A stretch of 64,000 nucleotides of DNA from Coriaria nepalensis. Its lineage: Eukaryota > Streptophyta > Magnoliopsida > Cucurbitales > Coriariaceae. The stretch is taken from assembly GCA_027186245.1 (NCBI GenBank), contig CP114496.1, positions 2,115,501 through 2,179,500 on the forward strand. Direction: 5' to 3'. Shown here in pieces: positions 10,973 to 22,004 of the stretch. A program made the position numbers and the translations under genes. How positions within the stretch are numbered: position 1 is the stretch's first letter; every line of letters begins with the position of its first letter. A model generated the notes under the pieces. The model worked only from the letters and a program-made list of their open reading frames with translations. It was not told where the DNA came from and ran no database searches.

Positions 10973-11092
10973 GGGTGCGATCAAACCAGCACTAATGCAC
11001 CGGATCCCATCAGAACTCCGCAGTTAAGTGTGCTTGGGCGAGAGTAGTACTGAGTTGGGTGACCACTCGGGAAGTCCTCGTGTTGCACCCCT
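10973..11092 (+). rRNA. 5S rRNA: 5S rRNA copy 43
   Basis: T12A only. Confidence 0.95.
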
Positions 11093-11229
11093 TTTATTTT
11101 TTCGCATCTACATTCGTTGTTTTTTCATAATTTTCATAACAAACAGGTTTTTAAGATCATGTGTAGTCGTTTCGACTGCCGTGAATTCTGAAAGTGGGGT
11201 ATAGCAGAACTGTAAATGTTTCACTTCAC

Positions 11230-11349
11230 GAGTGCGATCATACTAGCACTAATGCACCGGATCCCATCAGAACTCCGCAGGTAAGTGCGCTTGGGCGAGA
11301 GTAGTACTGAGTTGGGTGACCACTCGGGAAGTCCTCGTGTTGCACCCCT
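11230..11349 (+). rRNA. 5S rRNA: 5S rRNA copy 44
   Basis: G2A, C15T, T52G, T59C. Confidence 0.91.
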
Positions 11350-11486
11350 TTTATTTTTTTGCATCTACATTCGTTGTTTTTTCATAATTTTCATAACAAA
11401 CAGGTTTTTAAGATCATGTGTAGTCGTTTCGACTGCCGTGAATTCTGAAAGTGGGGTATAGCAGAACTGTAAATGTTTCACTTCAC

Positions 11487-11606
11487 GAGTGCGATCATAC
11501 TAGGACTAATGCACCGGATCCCATCAAAACTCCGCAGTTCAGTGCGCTTGGGCGAGAGTAGTACTGAGTTGGGTGACCACTCGGGAAGTCCTCGTGTTGC
11601 ACCCCT
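11487..11606 (+). rRNA. 5S rRNA: 5S rRNA copy 45
   Basis: G2A, C15T, C18G, G41A, A54C, T59C. Confidence 0.9.
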
Positions 11607-11743
11607 TTTATTTTTTCGCATCTACATTCGTTGTTTTTTCATAATTTTCATAACAAACAGGTTTTTAAGATCATGTGTAGTCGTTTCGACTGCCGTGAAT
11701 TCTGAAAGTGGGGTATAGCAGAACTGTAAATGTTTCACTTCAC

Positions 11744-11863
11744 GAGTGCGATCATACTAGCACTAATGCACCGGATCCCATCAAAACTCCGCAGTTCAGT
11801 GCGCTTGGGCGAGAGTAGTACTGAGTTGGGTGACCACTCGGGAAGTCCTCGTGTTGCACCCCT
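11744..11863 (+). rRNA. 5S rRNA: 5S rRNA copy 46
   Basis: G2A, C15T, G41A, A54C, T59C. Confidence 0.91.
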
Positions 11864-12000
11864 TTTATTTTTTCGCATCTACATTCGTTGTTTTTTCATA
11901 ATTTTCATAACAAACAGGTTTTTAAGATCATGCGTAGTCGTTTCGACTGCCGTGAATTCTGAAAGTCGGGTATAGTAGAACTCTAAATGTTTCACTTCAC

Positions 12001-12120
12001 GGGTGCGATCATACCAGCACTAATGCACCGGATCCCATCAGAACTTCGCAGTGAAGTGTGCTTGGACGAGAGTAGTACTGAGTTGGGTGACCACTCGGGA
12101 TGTCCTCGTTTTGCACCCCT
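12001..12120 (+). rRNA. 5S rRNA: 5S rRNA copy 47
   Basis: C46T, T53G, G66A, A101T, G110T. Confidence 0.9.
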
Positions 12121-12257
12121 TTTATTTTTTCGCATCTGCATTCGTTGTTTTTTCATAATTTTCATAACAAACAGGTTTTTAAGATCATGTGTAGTCGTTT
12201 CGACTGCCGTGAATTCTGAAAGTGGGGTATAGCAGAACTGTAAATGTTTCACTTCAC

Positions 12258-12377
12258 GAGTGCGATCATACTAGCACTAATGCACCGGATCCCATCAGAA
12301 CTCCGCAGGTAAGTGCGCTTGGGCGAGAGTAGTACTTAGTTGGGTGACCACTCGGGAAGTCCTCGTGTTGCACCCCT
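12258..12377 (+). rRNA. 5S rRNA: 5S rRNA copy 48
   Basis: G2A, C15T, T52G, T59C, G80T (breaks a helix IV pair). Confidence 0.9.
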
Positions 12378-12514
12378 TTTATTTTTTCGCATCTACATTC
12401 GTTGTTTTTTCATAATTTTCATAACAAACAGGTTTTTAAGATCATGTGTAGTCGTTTCGACTGCCGTGAATTCTGAAAGTGGGGTATAGCAAAACTATAA
12501 ATGTTTCACTTCAC

Positions 12515-12634
12515 GGGTGCGATTATACCAGCACTGATGCACCGGATCCCATCAGAACTCCGCAGTTAAGTGTGCTTGGGCGAGAGTAGTATTGAGTTGG
12601 GTGACCACTCGGGAAGTCCTCGTGTTGCACCCCT
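12515..12634 (+). rRNA. 5S rRNA: 5S rRNA copy 49
   Basis: C10T, A22G, C78T. Confidence 0.92.
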
Positions 12635-12771
12635 TTTATTTTTTCGCATCTACATTCGTTGTTTTTTCATAATTTTCATAACAAACAGGTTTTTAAGATC
12701 ATGTGTAGTCGTTTCGACTGCCGTGAATTCTGAAAGTGAGGTATAGTAGAACTGTAAATGTTTCACTTCAC

Positions 12772-12891
12772 GAGTGCGATCATACTAGCACTAATGCACC
12801 GGATCCCATCAGAACTCCGCAGGTAAGTGCGCTTGGGCGAGAGTAGTACTGAGTTGGGTGACCACTCGGGAAGTCCTCGTGTTGCACCCCT
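12772..12891 (+). rRNA. 5S rRNA: 5S rRNA copy 50
   Basis: G2A, C15T, T52G, T59C. Confidence 0.91.
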
Positions 12892-13028
12892 TTTATTTTT
12901 TCGCATCTACATTCGTTGTTTTTTCATAATTTTCATAACAAACAGGTTTTTAAGATCATGTGTAGTCGATTCGACTGCCGTGAATTCTGAAAGTGGGGTA
13001 TAGCAGAACTGTAAATGTTTTACTTCAC

Positions 13029-13148
13029 GAGTGCGATCATACTAGCACTAATGCACCGGATCCCATCAAAACTCCGCAGTTCAGTGCGCTTGGGCGAGAG
13101 TAGTACTGAGTTGGGTGACCACTCGGGAAGTCCTCGTGTTGCACCCCT
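13029..13148 (+). rRNA. 5S rRNA: 5S rRNA copy 51
   Basis: G2A, C15T, G41A, A54C, T59C; flank TTTTAC. Confidence 0.91.
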
Positions 13149-13285
13149 TTTATTTTTTCGCATCTACATTCGTTGTTTTTTCATAATTTTCATAACAAAC
13201 AGGTTTTTAAGATCATGTGTAGTCGTTTCGACTGCCGTGAATTCTGAAAGTGGGGTATAGCAGAACTGTAAATGTTTCACTTCAC

Positions 13286-13405
13286 GAGTGCGATCATACT
13301 AGCACTAATGCACTGGATCCCATCAGAACTCCGCAGGTAAGTGCGCTTGGGCGAGAGTAGTACTGAGTTGGGTGACCACTCGGGAAGTCCTCGTGTTGCA
13401 CCCCT
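13286..13405 (+). rRNA. 5S rRNA: 5S rRNA copy 52
   Basis: G2A, C15T, C29T, T52G, T59C. Confidence 0.91.
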
Positions 13406-13542
13406 TTTATTTTTTCGCATCTACATTCGTTGTTTTTTCATAATTTTCGTAACAAACAGGTTTTTAAGATCATGTGTAGTCGTTTCGACTGCCGTGAATT
13501 CTGAAAGTGGGGTATAGCAGAACTGTAAATGTTTCACTTCAC

Positions 13543-13662
13543 GGGTGCGATTATACCAGCAGTGATGCACCGGATCCCATCAGAACTCCGCAGTTAAGTG
13601 TGCTTGGGCGAGAGTAGTACTGAGTTGGGTGACCACTCGGGAAGTCCTCGTGTTGCACCCCT
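13543..13662 (+). rRNA. 5S rRNA: 5S rRNA copy 53
   Basis: C10T, C20G, A22G. Confidence 0.92.
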
Positions 13663-13799
13663 TTTATTTTTTCGCATCTACATTCGTTGTTTTTTCATAA
13701 TTTTCATAACAAACAGGTTTTTAAGATCATGTGTAGTCGTTTCGACTGCCGTGAATTCTGAAAGTGGGGTATAGCAGAACTGTAAATGTTTCACTTCAC

Positions 13800-13919
13800 G
13801 AGTGCGATCATACTAGCACTAATGCACCGGATCCCATCAGAACTCCGCAGGTAAGTGCGCTTGGGCGAGAGTAGTACTGAGTTGGGTGACCACTCGGGAA
13901 GTCCTCGTGTTGCACCCCT
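13800..13919 (+). rRNA. 5S rRNA: 5S rRNA copy 54
   Basis: G2A, C15T, T52G, T59C. Confidence 0.91.
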
Positions 13920-14056
13920 TTTATTTTTTCGCATCTACATTCGTTGTTTTTTCATAATTTTCATAACAAACAGGTTTTTAAGATCATGTGTAGTCGTTTC
14001 GACTGCCGTGAATTCTGAAAGTGGGGTATAGCAGAACTGTAAATGTTTCACTTCAC

Positions 14057-14176
14057 GAGTGCGATCATACTAGCACTAATGCACCGGATCCCATCAAAAC
14101 TCCGCAGTTCAGTGCGCTTGGGCGAGAGTAGTACTGAGTTGGGTGACCACTCGGGAAGTCCTCGTGTTGCACCCCT
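14057..14176 (+). rRNA. 5S rRNA: 5S rRNA copy 55
   Basis: G2A, C15T, G41A, A54C, T59C. Confidence 0.91.
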
Positions 14177-14313
14177 TTTATTTTTTCGCGTCTACATTCG
14201 TTGTTTTTTCATAATTTTCATAACAAATAGGTTTTTAAGATCATGTGTAGTCGTTTCGACTGCCGTGAATTCTGAAAGTCGGGTATAGCAGAACTGTAAA
14301 TGTTTCACTTCAG

Positions 14314-14433
14314 GGGTGCGATCATACCAGCACTAATGCACTGGATCCCACCAGAAATCCGCAGTTAAGTGTGCTTGGGCGAGAGTAGTACTGAGTTGGG
14401 TGACCACTCGGGAAGTCCTCGTGTTGCATCCCT
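14314..14433 (+). rRNA. 5S rRNA: 5S rRNA copy 56
   Basis: C29T, T38C, C44A, C116T; G at -1. Confidence 0.9.
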
Positions 14434-14570
14434 TTTATTTTTTCGCATCTACATTCGTTGTTTTTTCATAATTTTCAAAACAAACAGGTTTTTAAGATCA
14501 TGTGTAGTCGTTTCGACTGCAGTGAATTCTGAAAGTCGGGTATAGCAGAACTGTAAATGTTTCACTTCAG

Positions 14571-14687
14571 CGGTGCGATCATACCAGCACTAATGCACCG
14601 GATCCCATCAGAACTCCGCAGTTAAGTGTGCCTGGGCGAGAGTAGTACTGAGTTGGATGACCACTCGGGACCCCGTGTTGCACCCCT
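14571..14687 (+). rRNA. 5S rRNA: 5S rRNA copy 57, 3-nt deletion
   Basis: G1C, T62C, G87A and three bases lost between 100 and 105 (117 nt); G at -1. Probably defective. Confidence 0.82.
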
Positions 14688-14824
14688 TTTATTTTTTCGC
14701 ATCTACATTCGTTGTTTTTTCATAATTTTCATAACAAACAGGTTTTTAAGATCATGTGTAGTCGTTTCGACTGCCGTGAATTCTGAAAGTCGGGTATAGC
14801 AGAACTGTAAATGTTTCACTTCAC

Positions 14825-14944
14825 GGGTGAGATCATACCAGCACTAATGCACCGGATCCCATCAGAACTCCGCAGTTACGTGTGCTCGGGCGAGAGTAGT
14901 ACTGAGTTGGGTGACCACTCGGGAAGTCCTCGTGTTGCACCCCT
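14825..14944 (+). rRNA. 5S rRNA: 5S rRNA copy 58
   Basis: C6A, A55C, T63C. Confidence 0.91.
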
Positions 14945-15081
14945 TTTATTTTTTCGCATCTACATTCGTTGTTTTTTCATAATTTTCATAACAAACAGGT
15001 TTTTAAGATCATGTGTAGTCGTTTCGACTGCCGTGAATTCTGAAAGTGGGGTATAGCAGAACTGTAAATGTTTCACTTCAC

Positions 15082-15201
15082 GAGTGCGATCATACTAGCA
15101 CTAATGCACCGGATCCCATCAAAACTCCGCAGTTCAGTGCGCTTGGGCGAGAGTAGTACTGAGTTGGGTGACCACTCGGGAAGTCCTCGTGTTGCACCCC
15201 T
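15082..15201 (+). rRNA. 5S rRNA: 5S rRNA copy 59
   Basis: G2A, C15T, G41A, A54C, T59C; last G2A copy. Confidence 0.91.
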
Positions 15202-15338
15202 TTTATTTTTTCGCGTCTACATTCGTTGTTTTTTCATAATTTTCATAACAAATAGGTTTTTAAGATCATGTGTAGTCGTTTCGACTGCCGTGAATTCTGA
15301 AAGTCGGGTATAGGAGAACTGTAAATGTTTCACTTCAC

Positions 15339-15458
15339 GGGTGCGATCATACCAGCACTAATGCAGCGGATCCCACCAGAACTCCGCAGTTAAGTGTACT
15401 TGGGCGAGAGTAGTATTGAGTTGGGTGACCACTTGGGAAGTCCTCGTGTTGCATCCCT
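15339..15458 (+). rRNA. 5S rRNA: 5S rRNA copy 60
   Basis: C28G, T38C, G60A, C78T, C96T, C116T. Confidence 0.89.
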
Positions 15459-15595
15459 TTTATTTTTTCGCATCTACATTCGTTGTTTTTTCATAATTTT
15501 CATAACAAACAGGTTTTTAAGATCATGTGTAGTCGTTTCGACTGCAGTGAATTCTGAAAGTCGGGTATAGCAGAACTGTAAATGTTTCACTACAG

Positions 15596-15715
15596 CGGTG
15601 CAATCATACCAGCACTAATGCACCGTATCCCATCAAAACTACGCAGTTAAGTGTGCCTAGGCGAGAGTAGTACTGAGTTGGGTGACCACTCGGGAAGTCC
15701 TCGTGTTGCACCCCT
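15596..15715 (+). rRNA. 5S rRNA: 5S rRNA copy 61
   Basis: G1C, G7A, G31T, G41A, C46A, T62C, G64A; G at -1. One of the most diverged copies. Confidence 0.86.
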
Positions 15716-15852
15716 TTTATTTTTTCGCATCTACATTCGTTGTTTTTTCATAATTTTCATAACAAACAGGTTTTTAAGATCATGTGTAGTCGTTTCGACT
15801 GCCGTGAATTCTGAAAGTCGGGTATAGCAGAACTGTAAATGTTTCACTTCAG

Positions 15853-15972
15853 GGGTGCGATCATACCAGCACTAATGCACCGGATCCCATCAGAACTCCG
15901 CAGTTAAGTGTGCTCGGGCGAGAGTCGTACTGAGTTGGGTGACCACTCGGGAAGTCCTCGTGTTGCACCCCT
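15853..15972 (+). rRNA. 5S rRNA: 5S rRNA copy 62
   Basis: T63C, A74C; G at -1. Confidence 0.92.
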
Positions 15973-16109
15973 TTTATTTTTTCGCGTCTACATTCGTTGT
16001 TTTTTCATAATTTTCATAACAAACAGGTTTTTAAGATCATGTGTAGTGGTTTCGACTGCCGTGAATTCTGAAAGTGGGGTATAGCAGAACTGTAAATGTT
16101 TCACTTCAC

Positions 16110-16228
16110 GGGTGCGATCATACCAGCACTAATGCACCGGATCCCATCAGAACTCCGCAGTTATGTGTACTTGGGCGAGAGTAGACTGAGTTGGGTGATC
16201 ACTCGGGAAGTCCTCGTGTTGCACCCCT
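16110..16228 (+). rRNA. 5S rRNA: 5S rRNA copy 63, T76 deleted
   Basis: A55T, G60A, T76 lost, C91T. Confidence 0.85.
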
Positions 16229-16365
16229 TTTATTTTTTCGCATCTACATTCGTTGTTTTTTCATAATTTTCATAACAAACAGGTTTTTAAGATCATGTGT
16301 AGTCGTTTCGACTGCCGTGAATTCTGAAAGTCGGGTATAGCAGAACTGTAAATGTTTCACTTCAG

Positions 16366-16485
16366 CGGTGCGATCATACCAGCACTAATGCACCGGATCC
16401 CACCAGAACTCCGCAGTTAAGTGTGCTTGGGCGAGAGTAGTACTGAGTTGGGTGACCACTCGGGAAGTCCTCGTGTTGCACCCCC
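16366..16485 (+). rRNA. 5S rRNA: 5S rRNA copy 64
   Basis: G1C, T38C, T120C; G at -1. Confidence 0.9.
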
Positions 16486-16619
16486 TTATTTTTTCGCATC
16501 TACATTCGTTGTTTTTTCATAATTTTCATAACAAACAGGTTTTTAAGATCATGTGTAGTCGTTTCGACTGCAGTGAATTCTGAAAGTCGGGTATAGTAGA
16601 ACTGTAAATGTTTCACTAG

Positions 16620-16739
16620 TTGTGCGATCAAACCAGCACTAATGCACCGGATCCCATTAGAACTCCGTAGTTAAGTGTGCCTGTGCGAGAGTAGTACTGA
16701 GTTGGGTGACCACTCGGGAAGTCCTTGTGTTGCACCCCT
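16620..16739 (+). rRNA. 5S rRNA: 5S rRNA copy 65
   Basis: G1T, G2T, T12A, C39T, C49T, T62C, G65T, C107T; two bases lost just upstream of the gene, so the start is disturbed. Confidence 0.84.
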
Positions 16740-16876
16740 TTTATTTTTTCGCATCTACATTCGTTGTTTTTTCATAATTTTCATAACAAACAGGTTTTTA
16801 AGATCATGTGTAGTCGTTTCGACTGCCGTGAATTCTGAAAGTGGGGTATAGCAGAACTGTAAATGTTTCACTTCAC

Positions 16877-16995
16877 GGGTGCGATCATACCAGCACTAAT
16901 GCACCGGATCCCATCAGAACTCCGCAGTTATGTGTACTTGGGCGAGAGTAGACTGAGTTGGGTGACCACTCGGGAAGTCCTCGTGTTGCACCCCT
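16877..16995 (+). rRNA. 5S rRNA: 5S rRNA copy 66, T76 deleted
   Basis: A55T, G60A, T76 lost. Confidence 0.86.
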
Positions 16996-17132
16996 TTTAT
17001 TTTTTCGCATCTACATTCGTTGTTTTTTCATAATTTTTATAACAAACAGGTTTTTAAGATCATGTGTAGTCGTTTCGACTGCCGTGAATTCTGAAAGTCG
17101 GGTATAGCAGAACTGTAAATGTTTCATTTCAC

Positions 17133-17251
17133 GGGTGCGATCATACCAGCACTAATGCACCGGATCCCATCAGAACTCCGCAGTCAAGTGTGCTTGGGCG
17201 AGAGTAGACTGAGTTGGGTGACCACTCGGGAAGTCCTCGTGTTGCACCCCC
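17133..17251 (+). rRNA. 5S rRNA: 5S rRNA copy 67, T76 deleted
   Basis: T53C, T76 lost; five-C terminator start. Confidence 0.86.
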
Positions 17252-17387
17252 TTATTTTTTCGCATCTACATTCGTTGTTTTTTCATAATTTTCATAACAA
17301 ACAGGTTTTTAAGATCATGTGTAGTCGTTTCGACTGCCGTGAATTCTGAAAGTGGGGTATAGTAGAACTGTAAATGTTTCACTTCAG

Positions 17388-17507
17388 CGGTGCGATCATA
17401 CCAGCACTAATGCACCGGATCCCATTAAAACTCCGCAGTTAAGTGTGCCTGTGCGAGAGTAGTACTGAGTTGGTTGACCACTCGGGAAGTCCTCGTGTTG
17501 CACCCCT
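17388..17507 (+). rRNA. 5S rRNA: 5S rRNA copy 68
   Basis: G1C, C39T, G41A, T62C, G65T, G87T; G at -1. Confidence 0.88.
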
Positions 17508-17644
17508 TTTATTTTTTCGCATCTACATTCGTTGTTTTTTCATAATTTTCATAACAAACAGGTTTTTAAGATCACGTGTAGTCGTTTCGACTGCCGTGAA
17601 TTCTGAAAGTGGGGTATAGCAGAACTGTAAATGTTTCACTTCAC

Positions 17645-17764
17645 GGGTGCGATCAAACCAGCACTAATGCACCGGATCCCATCAGAACTCCGCAGTTAAG
17701 TGTACTTGGGCGAGAGTAGTACTGAGTTGGGTGACCACTCGGGAAGTCCTCGTGTTGCACCCCT
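17645..17764 (+). rRNA. 5S rRNA: 5S rRNA copy 69
   Basis: T12A, G60A. Confidence 0.93.
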
Positions 17765-17901
17765 TTTATTTTTTCGCGTCTACATTCGTTGTTTTTTCAT
17801 AATTTTCATAACAAATAGGTTTTTAAGATCATGTGTAGTCGTTTCGACTGCCGTGAATTCTGAAAGTGGGGTATAGCAGAACTGTAAATGTTTCACTTCA
17901 C

Positions 17902-18020
17902 GGGTGCGATCATACCAGCACTAATGCACCGGATCCCATCAGAACTCCGCAGTTATGTGTACTTGGGCGAGAGTAGACTGAGTTGGGTGATCACTCGGGA
18001 AGTCCTCGTGTTGCACCCCT
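17902..18020 (+). rRNA. 5S rRNA: 5S rRNA copy 70, T76 deleted
   Basis: A55T, G60A, T76 lost, C91T. Confidence 0.85.
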
Positions 18021-18157
18021 TTTATTTTTTCGCATCTACATTCGTTGTTTTTTCATAATTTTCATAACAAACAGGTTTTTAAGATCATGTGTAGTCGTTT
18101 CGACTGCCGTGAATTCTGAAAGTGGGGTATAGCAGAACTGTAAATGTTTCACTTCAC

Positions 18158-18276
18158 GGGTGCGATCATACCAGCACTAATGCACCGGATCCCATCAGAA
18201 CTCCGCAGTTATGTGTGCTTGGGCGAGAGTAGACTGAGTTGGGTGACCACTCGGGAAGTCCTCGTGTTGCACCCCT
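18158..18276 (+). rRNA. 5S rRNA: 5S rRNA copy 71, T76 deleted
   Basis: A55T, T76 lost. Confidence 0.86.
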
Positions 18277-18413
18277 TTTATTTTTTCGCATCTACATTCG
18301 TTGTTTTTTCATAATTTTTATAACAAACAGGTTTTTAAGATCATGTGTAGTCGTTTCGACTGCCGTGAATTCTGAAAGTCGGGTATAGCAGAACTGTAAA
18401 TGTTTCACTTTAG

Positions 18414-18532
18414 GTGTGCGATCATACTAGCACTAATGCACCGGATCCCATAAGAACTCCGCAGTTATGTGTACTTGGGCGAGAGTAGACTGAGTTGGGT
18501 GACCACTCGGGAAGTCCTCGTGTTGCACCCCT
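18414..18532 (+). rRNA. 5S rRNA: 5S rRNA copy 72, T76 deleted
   Basis: G2T, C15T, C39A, A55T, G60A, T76 lost; G at -1. Confidence 0.84.
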
Positions 18533-18669
18533 TTTATTTTTTCGCATCTACATTCGTTGTTTTTTCATAATTTTCATAACAAACAGGTTTTTAAGATCAT
18601 GTGTAGTCGTTTCGACTGCCGTGAATTCTGAAAGTCGGGTATAGCAGAACTGTAAATGTTTCACTTCAG

Positions 18670-18789
18670 GTGTGCGATCATACTAGCACTAATGCACCGG
18701 ATCCCATCAGAACTCCGCAGCTATGTGTGCTTGGGCGAGAGTAGTACTGAGTTGGGTGACCACTCGGGAAGTCCTCGTGTTGCACCCCT
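18670..18789 (+). rRNA. 5S rRNA: 5S rRNA copy 73
   Basis: G2T, C15T, T52C, A55T; T76 kept; G at -1. Confidence 0.9.
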
Positions 18790-18926
18790 TTTATTTTTTC
18801 GCATCTACATTCGTTGTTTTTTCATAATTTTCATAACAAACAGGTTTTTAAGATCATGTGTAGTCGTTTCGACTGCCGTGAATTCTGAAAGTGGGGTATA
18901 GCAGAACTGTAAATGTTTCACTTCAC

Positions 18927-19046
18927 GGGTGCGATCAAACCAGCACTAATGCACCGGATCCCATCAGAACTCCGCAGTTAAGCGTGCCTGGGCGAGAGTA
19001 GTACTGAGTTGGGTGACCACTCGGGAAGTCCTCGTGTTGCACCCCT
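18927..19046 (+). rRNA. 5S rRNA: 5S rRNA copy 74
   Basis: T12A, T57C, T62C. Confidence 0.92.
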
Positions 19047-19183
19047 TTTATTTTTTCGCGTCTACATTCGTTGTTTTTTCATAATTTTCATAACAAATAG
19101 GTTTTTAAGATCATGTGTAGTCGTTTCGACTGCCGTGAATTCTGAAAGTGGGGTATAGCAGAACTGTAAATGTTTCACTTCAC

Positions 19184-19302
19184 GGGTGCGATCATACCAG
19201 CACTAATGCACCGGATCCCATCAGAACTCCGCAGTTATGTGTACTTGGGCGAGAGTAGACTGAGTTGGGTGACCACTCGGGAAGTCCTCGTGTTGCACCC
19301 CT
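19184..19302 (+). rRNA. 5S rRNA: 5S rRNA copy 75, T76 deleted
   Basis: A55T, G60A, T76 lost. Confidence 0.86.
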
Positions 19303-19439
19303 TTTATTTTTTCGCATCTACATTCGTTGTTTTTTCATAATTTTCATAACAAACAGGTTTTTAAGATCATGTGTAGTCGTTTCGACTGCCGTGAATTCTG
19401 AAAGTCGGGTATAGCAGAACTGTAAATGTTTCACTTCAG

Positions 19440-19559
19440 CGGTGCGATCATACCAGCACTAATGCACCAGATCCCACCAGAACTCCGCAGTTAAGTGTGC
19501 TTGGGCGAGAGTAGTACTGAGTTGGGTGACCACTCGGGAAGTCCTCGTGTTGCACCCCT
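19440..19559 (+). rRNA. 5S rRNA: 5S rRNA copy 76
   Basis: G1C, G30A, T38C; G at -1. Confidence 0.9.
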
Positions 19560-19696
19560 TTTATTTTTTCGCATCTACATTCGTTGTTTTTTCATAATTT
19601 TCATAACAAACAGGTTTTTAAGATCATGTGTAGTCGTTTCGACTGCCGTGAATTCTGAAAGTCGGGTATAGCAGAACTGTAAATGTTTCACTTCAG

Positions 19697-19816
19697 CGGT
19701 GCGATCATACCAGCACTAATGCACCGGATCCCATTAGAACTCCGCAGTTAAGTGTGCCTGTGCGAGAGTAGTACTGAGTTGGGTGACCACTCGGGAAGTC
19801 CTCGTGTTGCACCCCT
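19697..19816 (+). rRNA. 5S rRNA: 5S rRNA copy 77
   Basis: G1C, C39T, T62C, G65T; G at -1. Confidence 0.9.
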
Positions 19817-19953
19817 TTTATTTTTTCGCATCTACATTCGTTGTTTTTTCATAATTTTCATAACAAACAGGTTTTTAAGATCATGTGTAGTCGTTTCGAC
19901 TGCCGTGAATTCTGAAAGTCGGGTATAGCAGAACTGTAAATGTTTCACTTCAG

Positions 19954-20073
19954 CGGTGCGATCATACCAGCACTAATGCACCGGATCCCACCAGAACTCC
20001 GCAGTTAAGTGTGCTTGAGCGAGAGTAGTACTGAGTTGGGTGACCACTCGGGAAGTCCTCGTGTTGCACCCCC
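19954..20073 (+). rRNA. 5S rRNA: 5S rRNA copy 78
   Basis: G1C, T38C, G65A, T120C; G at -1. Confidence 0.9.
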
Positions 20074-20209
20074 TTATTTTTTCGCATCTACATTCGTTGT
20101 TTTTTCATAATTTTCATAACAAACAGGTTTTTAAGATCATGTGTAGTCGTTTCGACTGCAGTGAATTCTGAAAGTCGGGTATAGTAGAAATGTAAATGTT
20201 TCACCTCAG

Positions 20210-20329
20210 CGGTGCGATCATACCAGCACAAATGCACCGGATCCCATTAGAACTCCGCAGTTAAGTGTGCCTGTGCGAGAGTAGTACTGAGTTGGGTGAC
20301 CACTCGGGAAGTCCTTGTGTTGCACCCCT
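20210..20329 (+). rRNA. 5S rRNA: 5S rRNA copy 79
   Basis: G1C, T21A, C39T, T62C, G65T, C107T; G at -1. Confidence 0.88.
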
Positions 20330-20466
20330 TTTATTTTTTCGCATCTACATTCGTTGTTTTTTCATAATTTTCATAACAAACAGGTTTTTAAGATCATGTG
20401 TAGTCGTTTCGACTGCCGTGAATTCTGAAAGTGGGGTATAGCAGAACTGTAAATGTTTCACTTCAC

Positions 20467-20585
20467 GGGTGCGATCATACCAGCACTAATGCACCGGATC
20501 CCATCAGAACTCCGCAGTTATGTGTACTTGGGCGAGAGTAGACTGAGTTGGGTGACCACTCGGGAAGTCCTCGTGTTGCACCCCT
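20467..20585 (+). rRNA. 5S rRNA: 5S rRNA copy 80, T76 deleted
   Basis: A55T, G60A, T76 lost. Confidence 0.86.
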
Positions 20586-20722
20586 TTTATTTTTTCGCAT
20601 CTACATTCGTTGTTTTTTCATAATTTTTATAACAAACAGGTTTTTAAGATCATGTGTAGTCGTTTCGACTGCCGTGAATTCTGAAAGTCGGGTATAGCAG
20701 AACTGTAAATGTTTCACTTCAC

Positions 20723-20841
20723 GTGTGCGATCATACTAGCACTAATGCACCGGATCCCATCAGAACTCCGCAGTTATGTGTACTTGGGCGAGAGTAGACT
20801 GAGTTGGGTGACCACTCGGGAAGTCCTCGTGTTGCACCCCT
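20723..20841 (+). rRNA. 5S rRNA: 5S rRNA copy 81, T76 deleted
   Basis: G2T, C15T, A55T, G60A, T76 lost; keeps C at -1. Confidence 0.85.
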
Positions 20842-20978
20842 TTTATTTTTTCGCATCTACATTCGTTGTTTTTTCATAATTTTCATAACAAACAGGTTTT
20901 TAAGATCATGTGTAGTCGTTTCGACTGCCGTGAATTCTGAAAGTCGGGTATAGCAGAACTGTAAATGTTTCACTTCAG

Positions 20979-21098
20979 CGGTGCGATCATACCAGCACTA
21001 ATGCACCGGATCCCACCAGAACTCCGCAGTTAATTGTGCTTGGGCGAGAGTAGTACTGAGTTGGGTGACCACTCGGGAAGTCCTCGTGTTGCACCCCT
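20979..21098 (+). rRNA. 5S rRNA: 5S rRNA copy 82
   Basis: G1C, T38C, G56T; G at -1. Confidence 0.9.
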
Positions 21099-21235
21099 TT
21101 TATTTTTTCGCATCTACATTCGTTGTTTTTTCATAATTTTCATAACAAACAGGTTTTTAAGATCATGTGTAGTCGTTTCGACTGCCGTGAATTCTGAAAG
21201 TCGGGTATAGCAGAACTGTAAATGTTTCACTTCAC

Positions 21236-21354
21236 GGGTGCGATCATACCAGCACTAATGCACCGGATCCCATCAGAACTCCGCAGTTATGTGTACTTGG
21301 GCGAGAGTAGACTGAGTTGGGTGACCACTCGGGAAGTCCTCGTGTTGCACCCCT
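21236..21354 (+). rRNA. 5S rRNA: 5S rRNA copy 83, T76 deleted
   Basis: A55T, G60A, T76 lost. Confidence 0.86.
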
Positions 21355-21491
21355 TTTATTTTTTCGCATCTACATTCGTTGTTTTTTCATAATTTTTATA
21401 ACAAACAGGTTTTTAAGATCATGTGTAGTCGTTTCGACTGCCGTGAATTCTGAAAGTCGGGTATAGCAGAACTGTAAATGTTTCACTTCAG

Positions 21492-21610
21492 GTGTGCGAT
21501 CATACTAGCACTAATACACCGGATCCCATCAGAACTCCGCAGTTATGTGTACTTGGGCGAGAGTAGACTGAGTTGGGTGACCACTCGGGAAGTCCTCGTG
21601 TTGCACCCCT
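21492..21610 (+). rRNA. 5S rRNA: 5S rRNA copy 84, T76 deleted
   Basis: G2T, C15T, G25A, A55T, G60A, T76 lost; G at -1. Confidence 0.85.
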
Positions 21611-21747
21611 TTTATTTTTTCGCATCTACATTCGTTGTTTTTTCATAATTTTCATAACAAACAGGTTTTTAAGATCATGTGTAGTCGTTTCGACTGCCGT
21701 GAATTCTGAAAGTCGGGTATAGCAGAACTGTAAATGTTTCACTTCAG

Positions 21748-21867
21748 CGTTGCGATCATACCAGCACTAATGCACCGGATCCCACCAGAACTCCGCAGTT
21801 AAGTGTGCTTGGGCGAGAGTAGTACTGAGTTGGGTGACCACTCGGGAAGTCCTCGTGTTGCACCCCT
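21748..21867 (+). rRNA. 5S rRNA: 5S rRNA copy 85
   Basis: G1C, G3T, T38C; G at -1. Confidence 0.89.
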
Positions 21868-22004
21868 TTTATTTTTTCGCATCTACATTCGTTGTTTTTT
21901 CATAATTTTCATAACAAACAGGTTTTTAAGATCATGTGTAGTCGTTTCGACAGCAGTGAATTCTGAAAGTCGGGTATAGCAGAACTGTAAATGTTTCACT
22001 TCAC

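Larger units (their letters stand above)
10439..15320 (+). repeat. Block B: G2A/C15T subtype family
   Basis: All twelve G2A copies in the window lie here. They come in two forms, T52G/T59C and G41A/A54C (usually with T59C), interspersed with normal-start copies. The order form 1, C10T copy, form 1, form 2 occurs twice in succession (12258-13148 and 13286-14176) with a 1028-bp offset, so four units act as one higher-order repeat. Confidence 0.8.
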
